DNA from: Gilliamella sp. Pra-s52
GTDB taxonomy: Bacteria > Pseudomonadota > Gammaproteobacteria > Enterobacterales > Orbaceae
DNA: 64,000 nt
Direction: 5' to 3'
NCBI RefSeq assembly: GCF_009795805.1
Contig: NZ_WTEY01000010.1
Span: 29,932-93,931 of the forward strand
The notes beneath the pieces are model-generated. The model searched no databases and had not been told where the DNA came from. It saw only the letters and a program-made list of their open reading frames with translations. The position numbers were made by a program, and so were the translations under genes. Shown here piece by piece: positions 33,478-43,852 of the stretch. Positions within the stretch are counted from its first letter, which is position 1; each line of letters opens with the position of its first letter.

Positions 33478-33846
33478 GATTGTCCTATTTTATTCAAAAT
33501 CAAATAACCGCTATTATAACGGCTTAACGACAATATATGAAAACTGAACAGATAAATTAATCAAATTGATACTAATTAGTGTTGTTTTTTAATAAAAAAC
33601 GTTCAGGAAAGGTATTGATTTTATTGAAGTTTTTTTGACGATATAATTTAAAAAAGTTGAATAAAATCAATACCTTTCCTGACTGGTTGTGGGTGTATCT
33701 TCTTAATAAATGTTTAACATAAAACACACTAAAACCTATTAAATAATTTCAATAATATAACGCTTATAAATCGGTTTTTGAAAATAAGTGTGTTAATTCT
33801 GTACGTTTGAAATGGTAATATTTGCTAAAATGAACAACAAAGGCTA
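33478..33846. other. Spacer between rlmF and the DUF262 pair
   Basis: No gene is visible in this 369-bp gap. It holds the rlmF promoter region, a small hairpin (GTTTTT/AAAAAC near 33583-33600), the perfect 22-bp inverted repeat at 33604-33681 and about 165 bp of AT-rich leader before the DUF262 start. AAAGG just upstream of 33847 is the likely ribosome binding site. Confidence 0.5.
33604..33681. repeat. Perfect 22-bp inverted repeat at the left edge of the DUF262 module
   Basis: Bases 33604-33625 (starting CAGGAAAGGTATTGATTTTA) are exactly complementary to 33660-33681. The 34-bp interior is itself partly self-complementary (T-run near 33628-33636, A-run near 33650-33655). The structure could be a miniature inverted-repeat element, a strong transcriptional hairpin or an operator. 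A degenerate single arm is seen at 37405-37440, past the module. Confidence 0.85.
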
Positions 33847-35205
33847 ATGGCAAGCAACGACTGCTTAGAGTGTTTAGTAATGGCAATTATTTCTTATCAA
33901 GTTCAAACAATTTCAGATTTATTAAATCTGGCTTTAACTATTCCGGAATATCAACGTCCATATAAATGGGATACCAGACATGTTAATCAATTGATCGATG
34001 ACATTTTAGCTTATAAAAAAAAGACGCGTTATCGCTTAGGTACAGTAGTGCTTCATCAAGAAAAAGAGGTAAAATTCAATATTGTCGATGGTCAGCAACG
34101 ATTATTAACGTTAACATTAATTTGTACAATTTTAGGGGAAAATCAAAAAACAGTAACTTCAAACTTATTGAAAACCCGTTTTACTTCTCCTGTTAGTATC
34201 AAAAAACTCAAGAATAATACTCAAGTCATTTATAGCCGATTTGCTAACTTAGATAACCACGATAAACAACAACTGCTTTCCTTTATTTTGAATCAATGTG
34301 AGCTGATAACAATAACGCTCGATGACCTTAATAAAGCTTTTCAGTTTTTTGATTCACAAAATATCCGTGGCAAGGCACTCGCACCGCATGATTTACTCAA
34401 AGCATATCACCTTCGTGAAATGATGGATAACACAGAACAAATCGATAGGATAAAACATGTCGAGCTGTGGGAACAAAGCATAAATCCTTATAATAATTTA
34501 CCTAACCTAAATACTATTATAGGAGAATTTTTATTCCGTATTCGCTGTTGGATAGAGGGCGATTGTGGTATTCAATTTAGTCGTCATCATATTGATGTGT
34601 TTAAAGGAATCAGCCTTGGCGATATCAACTATCCCTATATGAATCCTATGTATATTACTGATAACGCAATAAAAAACGATAATGCCGTTTTAGTAAATCG
34701 AGGGAGTAAACAGTACCAGTCGTATCCATTTCAGATTGATCAGGTATTGATCAACGGTAAGCATTTTTTTGAGTATATTCAGCATTATATCGCCATGTAT
34801 TGTAAATTATTCATAGATGAAGACGCATTACTTAAAGGGTTTGTGGACAAGTACACCGTATATGAAAACAGTAACAGAAAGGGAGATCGTTATGTCAAAA
34901 ATTTGTTTATGTGCACCATTTTGTATTATTACGATAAATTTGGTGATGTTGAATTAAAACAAGCTGCCAAAATTTGCTATTGTTGGAGTTATTTTTTACG
35001 ATTAAAGTTACAATTAATCAGTATGCAGTCTATAGATAACCATGCTAAGGCAGCCAATGGCTTATTTCGAGTTATTCGTAAAGCACTTCACCCTCAGCAA
35101 ATACTTAACTTTATTCCTCCATATAACACAAAAATTCGATTTAAAAATGCACCAAGTGTTGAAAATGCAATAAAAACCATGATAAATGGAGGGCGCGATG
35201 AATAA
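33847..35205 (+). CDS. DUF262 (GmrS N-terminal-type) protein, first of pair
   Basis: This 452 aa protein belongs to the DUF262 family, the ParB/Srx-like nucleotide-hydrolysing domain of GmrSD-type restriction enzymes. Hallmarks are [12 protein letters not shown] (residues ~30-41) and [15 protein letters not shown] (~78-92). A further conserved acidic/amide patch is in [20 protein letters not shown] (~173-192). The remaining 250 residues form an alpha-helical region with no HNH motif that I can see. The ATG at 33847 has AAAGG upstream; an internal ATG at 33880 would give a more typical short N-terminus. It overlaps the second DUF262 gene by 8 nt, so the two are probably co-expressed partners. 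Confidence 0.85.
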   Translation: MASNDCLECLVMAIISYQVQTISDLLNLALTIPEYQRPYKWDTRHVNQLIDDILAYKKKTRYRLGTVVLHQEKEVKFNIVDGQQRLLTLTLICTILGENQKTVTSNLLKTRFTSPVSIKKLKNNTQVIYSRFANLDNHDKQQLLSFILNQCELITITLDDLNKAFQFFDSQNIRGKALAPHDLLKAYHLREMMDNTEQIDRIKHVELWEQSINPYNNLPNLNTIIGEFLFRIRCWIEGDCGIQFSRHHIDVFKGISLGDINYPYMNPMYITDNAIKNDNAVLVNRGSKQYQSYPFQIDQVLINGKHFFEYIQHYIAMYCKLFIDEDALLKGFVDKYTVYENSNRKGDRYVKNLFMCTILYYYDKFGDVELKQAAKICYCWSYFLRLKLQLISMQSIDNHAKAANGLFRVIRKALHPQQILNFIPPYNTKIRFKNAPSVENAIKTMINGGRDE

Positions 35206-37120
35206 AAATGTCACTCCTTCTCAAGATCAAGCACTTACCTTATTGAATATTAAAGCGCTTTTTACCGAATCCGCTCAATACGTTATCCCCATTTATCAGC
35301 GAAATTACGCTTGGGGAGTAATCGAAATAGAGCAATTAATTCAAGATATCTATGATGTATCGACTAATGATACTAAAGGCACCCCCTCCTATTTCCTTGG
35401 CTGTTTAATTGTTTATGAACGCAAAAATCAACCCTATGACGGTAAAAAGAGTTATGAAATAATCGATGGACAGCAACGCCATACCACGTTATGCATTTTA
35501 TTAGCTTATTTAAAAAATGAATTAGCAATAAATGATGATGAGTTGAACCATTTAACGTTCAATTTAACATTTGATAGTCGTCCTCGTTCAATCAATGCGT
35601 TTAAAAATCTGTATACCAATGGAATAAACTGTGACATTGAAGAGCCAAATATATACTCCGCTTATAATATTATTGATCGCTACTTTAAAACACATAAAGT
35701 CAATATTGAACAGTTTTATCGCTATTTATTTGAAAATGTTAAATTATTGAGAATAACCGTACCTCACGATACGGATCTAAACCATTACTTCGAAATCATC
35801 AATAACCGTGGTGAACAGCTTGAAAAGCACGAAGTACTCAAAGCCAAAATGCTTTCTGAGTGTGCTAAGGATGCTAAAGTTCGTCACTGTTTTTCAACAA
35901 TTTGGGATGCTTGTTCCAATATGGACGGTTTTGTTCTACTTAATTTTAGTGCAGATATAAGATCAGCAATTTTTGGTAAAGATTGGAGCGATTTTCCAAA
36001 CTCTTTTGCCGATATTCAGGCTCATTTATCACAATCAAGTTCAATACAAAATGGCGTGACGATTGAGGATATTATTGCTGATAAGCGCTTCCACCCTATC
36101 GATACCGATAATAATCTTGAAAAAAAAGAAAGGTTCGGCTCAATTATTGATTTTTCAAACTTCTTGTTACATGTTTTAAAGTTAACCATAAATAATCAGA
36201 CGAAAACGTCACAAAACAATAAAATGCAACAAGGCGATGAGGTTTCGCTAGATGATAAAAAATTATTGAAACAATTTTACTATTCAAACAACAAATTAAA
36301 AGTCGAACCGACAGAATTTGCCTTTAATCTATTAAAATATCGAGTTTTGTTTGATCGTTATATAGTAAAAAAAGACACAGAAAACCGATGGTGCTTACTC
36401 ACATTAAAAAAATACACAAATGACTTTAATTATGTCAACACTTTTGATGCAATTAATGAACAATTGGTGATGCTTCTTTCCATGTTTGATGTATCTAACC
36501 CGTCTTCGACATATAAACGCTGGTTGTATCGAGCGCTTGAAATTTTAAATAAAATTGCCGATAAAAAAGCGCTGATTGACAGTCCTCTAAATTATTTAGA
36601 AAAGCTAGAAAAAATAAGCCAAGAGTACCTAAGTGAAATTTGTAAAATAAATGGCAACTTTAGTGATGACAAACTACATCAAGGAACAAAAGTACACAAT
36701 TTTATTTTTAACCTATTGGACTACTTGCTTTGGAGACACTTGTCAGAAGGTAAACGTTTTAATGGTTTAGGTAAATCCGAATTGGGTGACCACTTTGATA
36801 ATTTTCAATTTACTGTCCGCTCTTCGGTAGAGCATTATTTTCCACAAACCGATCCATCGGGAGCAAAAGTCATGAAAAATGTGGATAGGTTTGGCAATCT
36901 TTGTCTTATTTCGCCTAGTACAAACTCAAGGCTCAGCAACTATTCTCCTGCCGATAAAAAGAAGTTTTATCGTGAGAAAAATAGAATAGAGAGCTTAAAA
37001 CAAGCAATTATGATAAGTTACAACGATTGGGGACCTGAAGGACAAGGTCTTGAAAATATAAAAAAACACGAAGAAGAAATGATTAATATTTTGCGCAGTT
37101 TTATGTTTATCCCTGCCTAG
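35198..37120 (+). CDS. DUF262-DUF1524 protein (GmrSD-like nuclease), second of pair
   Basis: The product is about 640 aa. DUF262 motifs are [11 protein letters not shown] (residues ~28-38) and [15 protein letters not shown] (~90-104), with [19 protein letters not shown] near 197. A long helical middle links to a C-terminal DUF1524 (HNH-like) domain: SVEHYFPQ near residue 545 with its catalytic-type His, then [15 protein letters not shown] with the paired Asn residues. GGAGGG at 35188-35193 makes the ATG at 35198 the best start. This is the order found in GmrSD and SspE-type modification-dependent enzymes. A role in attacking modified foreign DNA is inferred from the family; no modification genes are in the window. 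Confidence 0.87.
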   Translation: MNKNVTPSQDQALTLLNIKALFTESAQYVIPIYQRNYAWGVIEIEQLIQDIYDVSTNDTKGTPSYFLGCLIVYERKNQPYDGKKSYEIIDGQQRHTTLCILLAYLKNELAINDDELNHLTFNLTFDSRPRSINAFKNLYTNGINCDIEEPNIYSAYNIIDRYFKTHKVNIEQFYRYLFENVKLLRITVPHDTDLNHYFEIINNRGEQLEKHEVLKAKMLSECAKDAKVRHCFSTIWDACSNMDGFVLLNFSADIRSAIFGKDWSDFPNSFADIQAHLSQSSSIQNGVTIEDIIADKRFHPIDTDNNLEKKERFGSIIDFSNFLLHVLKLTINNQTKTSQNNKMQQGDEVSLDDKKLLKQFYYSNNKLKVEPTEFAFNLLKYRVLFDRYIVKKDTENRWCLLTLKKYTNDFNYVNTFDAINEQLVMLLSMFDVSNPSSTYKRWLYRALEILNKIADKKALIDSPLNYLEKLEKISQEYLSEICKINGNFSDDKLHQGTKVHNFIFNLLDYLLWRHLSEGKRFNGLGKSELGDHFDNFQFTVRSSVEHYFPQTDPSGAKVMKNVDRFGNLCLISPSTNSRLSNYSPADKKKFYREKNRIESLKQAIMISYNDWGPEGQGLENIKKHEEEMINILRSFMFIPA

Positions 37121-37544
37121 TCAGGCTTAAATCCGAGCGCTTAGTTCTTTTCTATATTGACCTTGATTAACACCATCAACCCAACAAGCATTAAGGCTAA
37201 ACGCTAAGATCTAAGGTATGCAAAAATTACACTACTTTAACAGCTCAATAGTATCATACTGATTTAAATAATTTAATAATCAAAAGCGTTATTAATAAGT
37301 GAATTATTAAGATATTTTTCTTTTCCAAATACAAATTTCCCATACCACTACGCCCAATTCATTGCGTTCAACAAAATAAAAAAAAGGCTTATCTTACGAG
37401 AAAATCCAGAAAATATATTGATTTTATTTATATTTTTTTGTTGTTATTTTTTAACAAAAAACTACCAGTAATGACACACTCTTCCCCAAGCTTCCTCAAT
37501 ATAGTATCCTATTAACTATTATCTCATTTAAAGTTCATATACCC
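37121..37544. other. Spacer between the DUF262 pair and yccS
   Basis: This 424-bp gap has no supportable gene. Its notable part is 37405-37440, an imperfect copy of the left arm of the 33604 inverted repeat (shared core TATTGATTTTATT followed by a T-run and G). It is followed by an overlapping hairpin TTTTTGTT/AACAAAAA (37433-37459). The rest is AT-rich and holds the yccS promoter. Confidence 0.4.
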
Positions 37545-39689
37545 GTGCACGCATTCATTTTTGCTTTACGCAAAGTCTTTTATAGCAGTAATCTTCTTTT
37601 TAGTCTTCGAATGTTAATTAGTTTGACTGGGTCAACCTTGGTTCCTTGGTATTTTGGACAAACATCCTTAGTTATTCCGCTTACACTTGGCGTGGTGGCT
37701 GCAGGTTTAACCGAGATCGATACCCGTTTATTAAGTCGCTGTATTAATTTAGTTCTTACACTAATCTGTTTTGCTATTGCGACTTTTTCGGTTGAGTTGT
37801 TATTTGATGAGCCTGTGTTTTTTATTGTTGGTTTGGTGTCTTCGACGTTCATTTTTATTATGCTTGGTTCGCTTGGACAGCGTTATGGCGTGATTGCCTT
37901 TGGGTCACTTTTGATTGCTGCTTATACTATGCTTGGGCATAATCTATACACTGACAATTATACGCTGCCTTGTTTTTTATTGCTTGGTGCGCTTTGGTAT
38001 AATGTTGTTTCATTAATTGAATCTATTATCCAACCCATTCGTACAACCCAACAATCGCTATCACAGTGTTTTATTCATTTAGCACAATATCTTGATGCTA
38101 AAGCCGCTATGTTCGATCCTGATGAATCGGATGGTTTTAAAAAACAAACATTGCAATTAAATAATGCTAATAATCAACTTATTAGTGCATTCAACAACGC
38201 TAAGCGTTCATTGTTTAATCGATTAAAAAGCTATCGTGGTCAAGCTTATATTAGAAAACTACTCAGCTATTATTTTGTAGCGCAAGATATTCATGAGCGA
38301 GCTAGTTCAGCGCATGGACATTATCAAGCACTGAGTGTTCATTTTAAGCATAGTGATATTTTATTTCGATTTGCACGTATTTTAAATTTGCAGGCTAAAG
38401 CATGTGCTCAGTTGGCAATAGCAATTAAATTAAATCAAACTTATCAGCATGATCCGTTATTTTCACGCTATTTTTCTTATCTTCAAGAAGCAATTAATCA
38501 ATATCACACTAGTAGTAACTCTAATATGCTAATGGTTAAGGCTATCAAAAGTTTACATCAAAATTTGTTATCTATCGATTTGTTACTTGCCAATATTGAT
38601 ACAGAACAGCATCTGTCAAAAGAGCAAGAAGATAACCAGTTAATTGATGAAGAGTTAACTTGTTTCCATGATGTTTTTGTTAAAATTAAAAGTAATTTGA
38701 CCGTTAAGTCAGCACTATTTCGCCATGCAATTCGTATGTGTTTGGTATTTTTTGTGGGATATATGATTATTTATGCTTCTGATTTGTCGCATGGATATTG
38801 GGTTATTTTGACTAGCTTGTTTGTGTGCCAACCAAACTATTCCACGACAAAACATCGGTTAAAATTACGCGTACTAGGGACGATTTTGGGGATTGTTGTG
38901 GGAATTCCGTTAACATTTTTATTCCCAAGTATACCCGAGCAGTTGGTATTAATTATTATTACTGGTTGGCTGTTTTTTCTATTTAAGAATTCACAATACG
39001 CTTATGCAACTGCATTTATTACGTTGCTGGTGTTTTTTAGTTTTAGTTTGATTGGTGAAAGCAGTATTGAAGTTGCGGTTTTACGCATTATTGCAACGTT
39101 AATTGGTTGTTTTATTGCTTGGTTTGCTGTGAGCTTTATTTGGCCTGATTGGCAGTTTAGAAATTTGCCTAAACTTGTCGATCGTGTCTGCCATGATGAT
39201 AGTCATTATTTGGCGTTAATTGGTCGTCAATATCTGACTGGAAAAACTAATGATGTCATGTATCGTTTGGCAAGGCGTGCAGCACATGATAGTAATGCAG
39301 ATTTATCATCATTAATTAGTTTAATGACCAAGGAACCCCATATGAATCCTGTCGTTATTGATAAAGGATTTCGTTTATTAACACTAAATCATACATTGAT
39401 TAGTTATCTTTCAACTTTAGGTGCACACCGCGATAAACCGCTTTCAAAACAGACGTTCGAGCTATTTGATGATCTGTCGGTCTATATTATTAATCTATTA
39501 AATGATAAAAAGATCGACAGCGAATACCAAGCTATTAAAAAATCCGTTACTGATTATATTGAAACAATTTCAGTCAATTCAGTAGATGACGATAAAGCCA
39601 ATAATGATCTGTTAGTTATGCAACAATTGGCTTTGATTTTGGATATTTTGCCGGAGGTTGTCATGCTTGCAAATGAATTAGAACATTAA
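37545..39689 (+). CDS. yccS: FUSC-family membrane protein YccS
   Basis: This 714 aa inner-membrane protein closely resembles E. coli YccS. Two blocks of six short helices (about 20-160 and 385-515) flank a cytoplasmic helical domain. Conserved strings are IPLTLGVVAAGLTEID, YYFVAQDIHERASSAH, SHGYWVILTSLFVCQPNYS and WPDWQFRNLP. The family resembles aromatic acid/FUSC efflux proteins, but the YccS substrate is unknown. A GTG start at 37545 aligns with the E. coli N-terminus; the ribosome binding site is poor. It stands alone. Confidence 0.9.
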   Translation: MHAFIFALRKVFYSSNLLFSLRMLISLTGSTLVPWYFGQTSLVIPLTLGVVAAGLTEIDTRLLSRCINLVLTLICFAIATFSVELLFDEPVFFIVGLVSSTFIFIMLGSLGQRYGVIAFGSLLIAAYTMLGHNLYTDNYTLPCFLLLGALWYNVVSLIESIIQPIRTTQQSLSQCFIHLAQYLDAKAAMFDPDESDGFKKQTLQLNNANNQLISAFNNAKRSLFNRLKSYRGQAYIRKLLSYYFVAQDIHERASSAHGHYQALSVHFKHSDILFRFARILNLQAKACAQLAIAIKLNQTYQHDPLFSRYFSYLQEAINQYHTSSNSNMLMVKAIKSLHQNLLSIDLLLANIDTEQHLSKEQEDNQLIDEELTCFHDVFVKIKSNLTVKSALFRHAIRMCLVFFVGYMIIYASDLSHGYWVILTSLFVCQPNYSTTKHRLKLRVLGTILGIVVGIPLTFLFPSIPEQLVLIIITGWLFFLFKNSQYAYATAFITLLVFFSFSLIGESSIEVAVLRIIATLIGCFIAWFAVSFIWPDWQFRNLPKLVDRVCHDDSHYLALIGRQYLTGKTNDVMYRLARRAAHDSNADLSSLISLMTKEPHMNPVVIDKGFRLLTLNHTLISYLSTLGAHRDKPLSKQTFELFDDLSVYIINLLNDKKIDSEYQAIKKSVTDYIETISVNSVDDDKANNDLLVMQQLALILDILPEVVMLANELEH

Positions 39690-39771
39690 ATAGGTTAATA
39701 AGGAAATTGACCTTTAAGCCACGTTACTAGCATTTGAGGAATAATTCATTTCTTTTTTCATATTAAAAATG

Positions 39772-39942
39772 TTATATGCCCAAAATATAAATTGAACCAT
39801 ATTCTTGTATATTATAATCAATCCATGTTATAAGATCTCTAATCATCTATGAAAAAGAAGATTTATATTTGGAAAAATTCTTTGTCATCTCTTGCAAATC
39901 ATTATCAAAAATAAACTTAAAATCATATAAGTCATGTTCAAG
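39772..39942 (-). pseudogene. Possible decayed coding remnant
   Basis: Minus-strand reading, in the same frame as the small gene at 39973-40224, gives a protein-like stretch LEHDLYDFKFIFDNDLQEMT continuing to Ser, a TAG stop (39847-39849), then MIRDLITWIDYNIQEYGSIY continuing to a TAA. The composition looks coding rather than random, suggesting a gene worn down by stop codons, but short open runs are common in DNA this AT-rich. I recognise no family. Confidence 0.25.
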
Positions 39943-39972
39943 TTATCTTAAATTTAGAGAGTAATCAAGCTT

Positions 39973-40224
39973 TTATTTAATCTTGATTAATGCTGATTTT
40001 ATTAGTAACCTCTGTTCTTTATTAACTTCAGTTTTCCCCCAATGCCCATAGTTTTGATACTTAGGTACATTATTGTATATAATGCTTTCAATAAAGTTAA
40101 ATGCATTTTCTGTTAGATACTTTGATGCTTTATTCCAACTATAATCTTGAAAAGGAGCTATAGCGAACTCAAAAATTAGCCCAGGCATGTTTTCTTCCAA
40201 GGATTGGAACCTAAAATCTATCAT
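39973..40224 (-). CDS. Small hypothetical protein (83 aa), possibly a fragment
   Basis: I do not recognise this protein. It is 83 aa, with no signal peptide or membrane segment, and an acidic/aromatic N-terminal half followed by a basic C-terminal tail. GGAAG lies 8 nt upstream of the ATG, so translation is plausible. The following 170 bp in the same frame read like decayed coding sequence, so it may be the 5' part of a longer broken gene. It sits between yccS and the yeh-type cluster, in a decayed zone. Confidence 0.4.
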   Translation of the reverse strand: MIDFRFQSLEENMPGLIFEFAIAPFQDYSWNKASKYLTENAFNFIESIIYNNVPKYQNYGHWGKTEVNKEQRLLIKSALIKIK

Positions 40225-40487
40225 GTAAATTCTTCCATATTAAAATATGTTATGTACACATAAATACTAGCATATGATTTTTTGAGTCCTACCAAGCCAA
40301 TTTATCATATTACATGTAGCAATAAATCAAAAAAATGAATTAACGTAAAAATCCTAAGTATTTTTCTATGATAATTTTAGTTAATTATGTTTTCCTACAA
40401 TTAAACGATTTAACTTTATGATCATACTGAAATATTAGATTTATAACATTCAACCAGAGCTATATAATAACAATATGGTGTTTTATA

Positions 40488-42662
40488 TCATAAATCACTA
40501 AGCTTTATTGGTAATTGATAGTTCGTCTTTTTTAAGAGATAACATAAATAAACCGCTTGTAAAATATGAGTTACCGCTATTTGTTGGTGGCTAAGAATTT
40601 TGTTTAAAACGGTACTTAATGTGTTTAATCCTAAGGTATCACAATCATATTGAAGAACTGTTAGTTGTTGTTTTTGATCAGGCAATAATTCAAGTCTCCC
40701 TGAGCACGCCACACTCTCTAGTATCGTTAAAAGTGGTTGAATAATTGAAGTTGTAAAAAAGTCTTTTATATAACGATTTTCGCTTAGATGCTTTTTATGC
40801 GCTAAATAAGTATTTGTGATAGAGCTTTGTTTAGAATCACTTTTTTTATTTTTATTCCAAGAATCCTCAAAATCAAGGCTTAATGTTTTAATATCTCCTG
40901 TTAACAGATCTTTGTAAAGCAATGCAAAAGGCTCTAAATCTAAAAAGTTACTATTTTTTACACAGTTAACAAATACGGTTAAGGGGTTATTATTGGTTTC
41001 TAAAAAATTCTTTAAAACATCAATACGTAATTTTTCATATTCCCCCCAAAAAAGACATAAAAAAAGACTATTTCCATCATTATCATTCACTTGCCAAACT
41101 AAATTTTGTCGAATTTCATCTAAATAAGGTTTATTTGAGCTTGCTATATGAAGAATTAACATCTCATTAAGAGGTGAATCATCTAAATGATTATCTTGTA
41201 AATAGTCGCTCAGTATTGACCAATTTTGAAATCCTGCTTTTGATCTAAAATCATGGTAATTGTTATCATTCCACCCCGTTTCTTGTAAAGTAACAGTTGA
41301 ACCATGAATCGCCAATTCGCCAGTATCAGATAAACGAGGGTGATGAAGCTTTATTGATTTTTGCATCAACATATAAGGAAATGTTTGCCATACTGACATG
41401 CTGTTCCAAATCATTTTGCGATTAAAATTGATATCGTTTTTATAGGATCTGGCTAATGTTGTTTCTTGGTATTGTTGTTTTTCAATATCCCAAAAGTAGA
41501 AAGTTGCACCAATGGCACCTGTTTTACTTTGCCACCAACGCCCACCTAATGGTAATAGTTCAAGGGATTGTGATTCTGTTTTATATTGGCGTTTTATCCT
41601 ACCTCGCAATTTGAAAAGTTGTTCACCTTGATGATGTAATAGCATTTCAGTATAAGCTTTTACCCGCCCTAAAAAAAGAAGTATATCTTGTTCTTCAACC
41701 GTAAAGTGCCGCTTGGCAAGTAACTCAACTAATTGACAAAGATGCCGAAGCATTGCAGCCAAACGAGGTAATCCTTGAGATCTTGCTGACATATTAAGTA
41801 ATTGTAATTGATCAGCTTGATTATGACTCACATGAGATAAACCTTGATTGATAAGATTACAAATATGCTGTTGAATCTGTTTAATCAAAGTAATTTCATC
41901 AGCAGAAAGCTGATCACTTTCATGTGTTATGCTTTGTCGATATTGGATTGGCCACGGCCATGTTTTGTTATTTTTTTCAAATAGATAAGCAATAGCTGCT
42001 AAATGTATTGCCATTTTTTGGTTTGTACAGAAAGTTGAAATCATTCCATCAAAGCCAGTACCCGCCATATAAATAATAGGTGTATCGCTTTCTGGTACAA
42101 TAATTCGTATTTGTGAATCTTGGTATTCTATCGTAACTGAATGATTTTTTTGCCAACTACACGCAAATTGATAAGCTTTAAAAATATTGTTTTTTCCTGC
42201 TTTTTTTAAAAGTTTGGAGGCATCTAATGACAATAATTCAGTTAACACGTTAGCTAAAGGTCTTATTCTTTCAAGCTGTTTTGTACTTATTTTATTATCA
42301 GATTTATGCAAATCATTAGATTGATCTAGCGACTTAATTTGATTTTCATCATCAATTTTATTGCTATCGGTAATAGAATGTTCTAACAACGAAGCATTTG
42401 ATTGTAGCCATAAAACAGCCGATATAATGTGCTTACAATGCCCGTGAGCAAGACAATTGCAACTTGCGGCTTGAATACCTTGAGCAGGTAATCTAACTTG
42501 CTGACCGTCTGCATTGAATTCTAAATAATCTTCATTGCTTTTTTCAATTAATTTTACTTTGTTAGCCTCGATATCTTTACGAGCACGGCGAACTAAGCCA
42601 ATATTGGCATAAAGTGCCAATGACTCTTGATCATAGTTTAAATAGATATGTTGCCAACTCAT
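40488..42662 (-). CDS. yehQ: SWIM zinc-finger protein, YehQ-like
   Basis: The SWIM zinc finger is plain: CNCLAHGHCKH near residue 70 (Cys68, Cys70, Cys76, His78; C-x-C-x5-C-x-H), typically a nucleic-acid or protein binding element. The rest of the 724 aa is helical with no enzyme motif I can recognise. The ATG at 42662 overlaps the VWA gene stop as ATGA, which fixes the start; an extension to 42683 is not needed. It is the last gene of the MoxR/DUF5682/VWA/SWIM operon, the position of yehQ in E. coli. Its biochemical role is unknown. Confidence 0.82.
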   Translation of the reverse strand: MSWQHIYLNYDQESLALYANIGLVRRARKDIEANKVKLIEKSNEDYLEFNADGQQVRLPAQGIQAASCNCLAHGHCKHIISAVLWLQSNASLLEHSITDSNKIDDENQIKSLDQSNDLHKSDNKISTKQLERIRPLANVLTELLSLDASKLLKKAGKNNIFKAYQFACSWQKNHSVTIEYQDSQIRIIVPESDTPIIYMAGTGFDGMISTFCTNQKMAIHLAAIAYLFEKNNKTWPWPIQYRQSITHESDQLSADEITLIKQIQQHICNLINQGLSHVSHNQADQLQLLNMSARSQGLPRLAAMLRHLCQLVELLAKRHFTVEEQDILLFLGRVKAYTEMLLHHQGEQLFKLRGRIKRQYKTESQSLELLPLGGRWWQSKTGAIGATFYFWDIEKQQYQETTLARSYKNDINFNRKMIWNSMSVWQTFPYMLMQKSIKLHHPRLSDTGELAIHGSTVTLQETGWNDNNYHDFRSKAGFQNWSILSDYLQDNHLDDSPLNEMLILHIASSNKPYLDEIRQNLVWQVNDNDGNSLFLCLFWGEYEKLRIDVLKNFLETNNNPLTVFVNCVKNSNFLDLEPFALLYKDLLTGDIKTLSLDFEDSWNKNKKSDSKQSSITNTYLAHKKHLSENRYIKDFFTTSIIQPLLTILESVACSGRLELLPDQKQQLTVLQYDCDTLGLNTLSTVLNKILSHQQIAVTHILQAVYLCYLLKKTNYQLPIKLSDL

Positions 42663-43843
42663 TGCATAACTTCCGCTAGCCAAGCAGCAAAGTGTTCTGG
42701 TGTTAATGCCGCAATTTGCATACCACGATTAGCTAATTGCTGCGATATTTGCAAATCATAAACAGGATCAGCATTATCATCTAGCGCCGCTAAACCTAAC
42801 ATTTTGACTCGATTGCTGTTCATTCTTGAAACAGTTGCATAAAGGTGAATTAATGCTCCTCCCTCACAAAAATCACTTATTAATACCACAATTGTTCGTT
42901 GTGGATTTTTAATTTTTTGTTCAGCATAATTGAGCGCTTTGGCAATATCAGTTCCCCCCCCTAACTGAACTGTCATTAAAACTTCCACAGGATCATGGGC
43001 TAAGTGAGACAGATCAACAATTTGAGTGTCAAAAACAAATAAATGTAAGTTAACAGAAGGTAATTTAGCCATAATGCTAGCACAAACAGCAGAATAGATA
43101 ATTGAACTATCCATTGAGGCGCTTTGATCAACACATAAAATAATATCCCAAGGTAATTGTTTGTTTGCACGAGAGTTAAAAATCGCATTTTCAATAATCA
43201 TTTGTTGTTTTTGTTGATCAAAATGTTTCAAATTAGCCTTAATTGTTGCACGCCAGTCAAAATTTTGGTTACAACGTATTTTTGAACGACGAAATCGATT
43301 CCTTTTACCTATCAAGGCATTAACAAAATCGGATTTGATTTTTTGTAAAATTTCATCAACAACGCTTTGAATCAGCTCTTTAACTGCCAAATAGACTTCA
43401 CTTTTTAATTGCCCTCTTAAATTCATTAATAAACGCACAGAGTTCAAATTCGGCTCTAACGCTTTAATAACATTAGGATCGTTTAAAATTCCTTGCAGTT
43501 GATAACGGGCAATCGCCTGCTGTTGCATGCGTTCAAATGTACTTTTAGGAAACAGTTTTCGCGTTTTATTGAGCCAATTTACTGTGTTAAATACAGAATT
43601 TTCATTGCCACCAGGTGAAATCTTTTTTCTAACACTATCCCTAATATCTTCATCACCTATTTTTAAACCTCGCTTGCGGTATTCATACTGATAAAGATAA
43701 TTTAATGTTTGTTCTAAGTTGTGATCATGTTGGTTAAATGTCGCCTGATTAAGGTGTCCATCTGCATATTTTCCTAATATCAATCGCCATCGCTTAACAT
43801 GAGCAATATTTTTTTTATCAATGATTTTTTTATTGCCGATCAT
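42659..43843 (-). CDS. yehP: VWA-domain protein, YehP-like
   Basis: This 394 aa cytoplasmic protein has a helical N-terminal half and a C-terminal von Willebrand A domain. The MIDAS metal site is complete: DQSASMDSS (Asp239, Ser241, Ser243) with GGGTDIAKAL and VLISDFCEGG further on. Proteins of this kind pair with MoxR AAA+ ATPases (as ViaA pairs with RavA) in chaperone or metal-insertion roles. Here the MoxR partner is two genes upstream. The stop overlaps the SWIM gene start by 4 nt, and the start follows the DUF5682 stop by 9 nt. Confidence 0.87.
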   Translation of the reverse strand: MIGNKKIIDKKNIAHVKRWRLILGKYADGHLNQATFNQHDHNLEQTLNYLYQYEYRKRGLKIGDEDIRDSVRKKISPGGNENSVFNTVNWLNKTRKLFPKSTFERMQQQAIARYQLQGILNDPNVIKALEPNLNSVRLLMNLRGQLKSEVYLAVKELIQSVVDEILQKIKSDFVNALIGKRNRFRRSKIRCNQNFDWRATIKANLKHFDQQKQQMIIENAIFNSRANKQLPWDIILCVDQSASMDSSIIYSAVCASIMAKLPSVNLHLFVFDTQIVDLSHLAHDPVEVLMTVQLGGGTDIAKALNYAEQKIKNPQRTIVVLISDFCEGGALIHLYATVSRMNSNRVKMLGLAALDDNADPVYDLQISQQLANRGMQIAALTPEHFAAWLAEVMQ

Positions 43844-43852
43844 GCTAAATCC

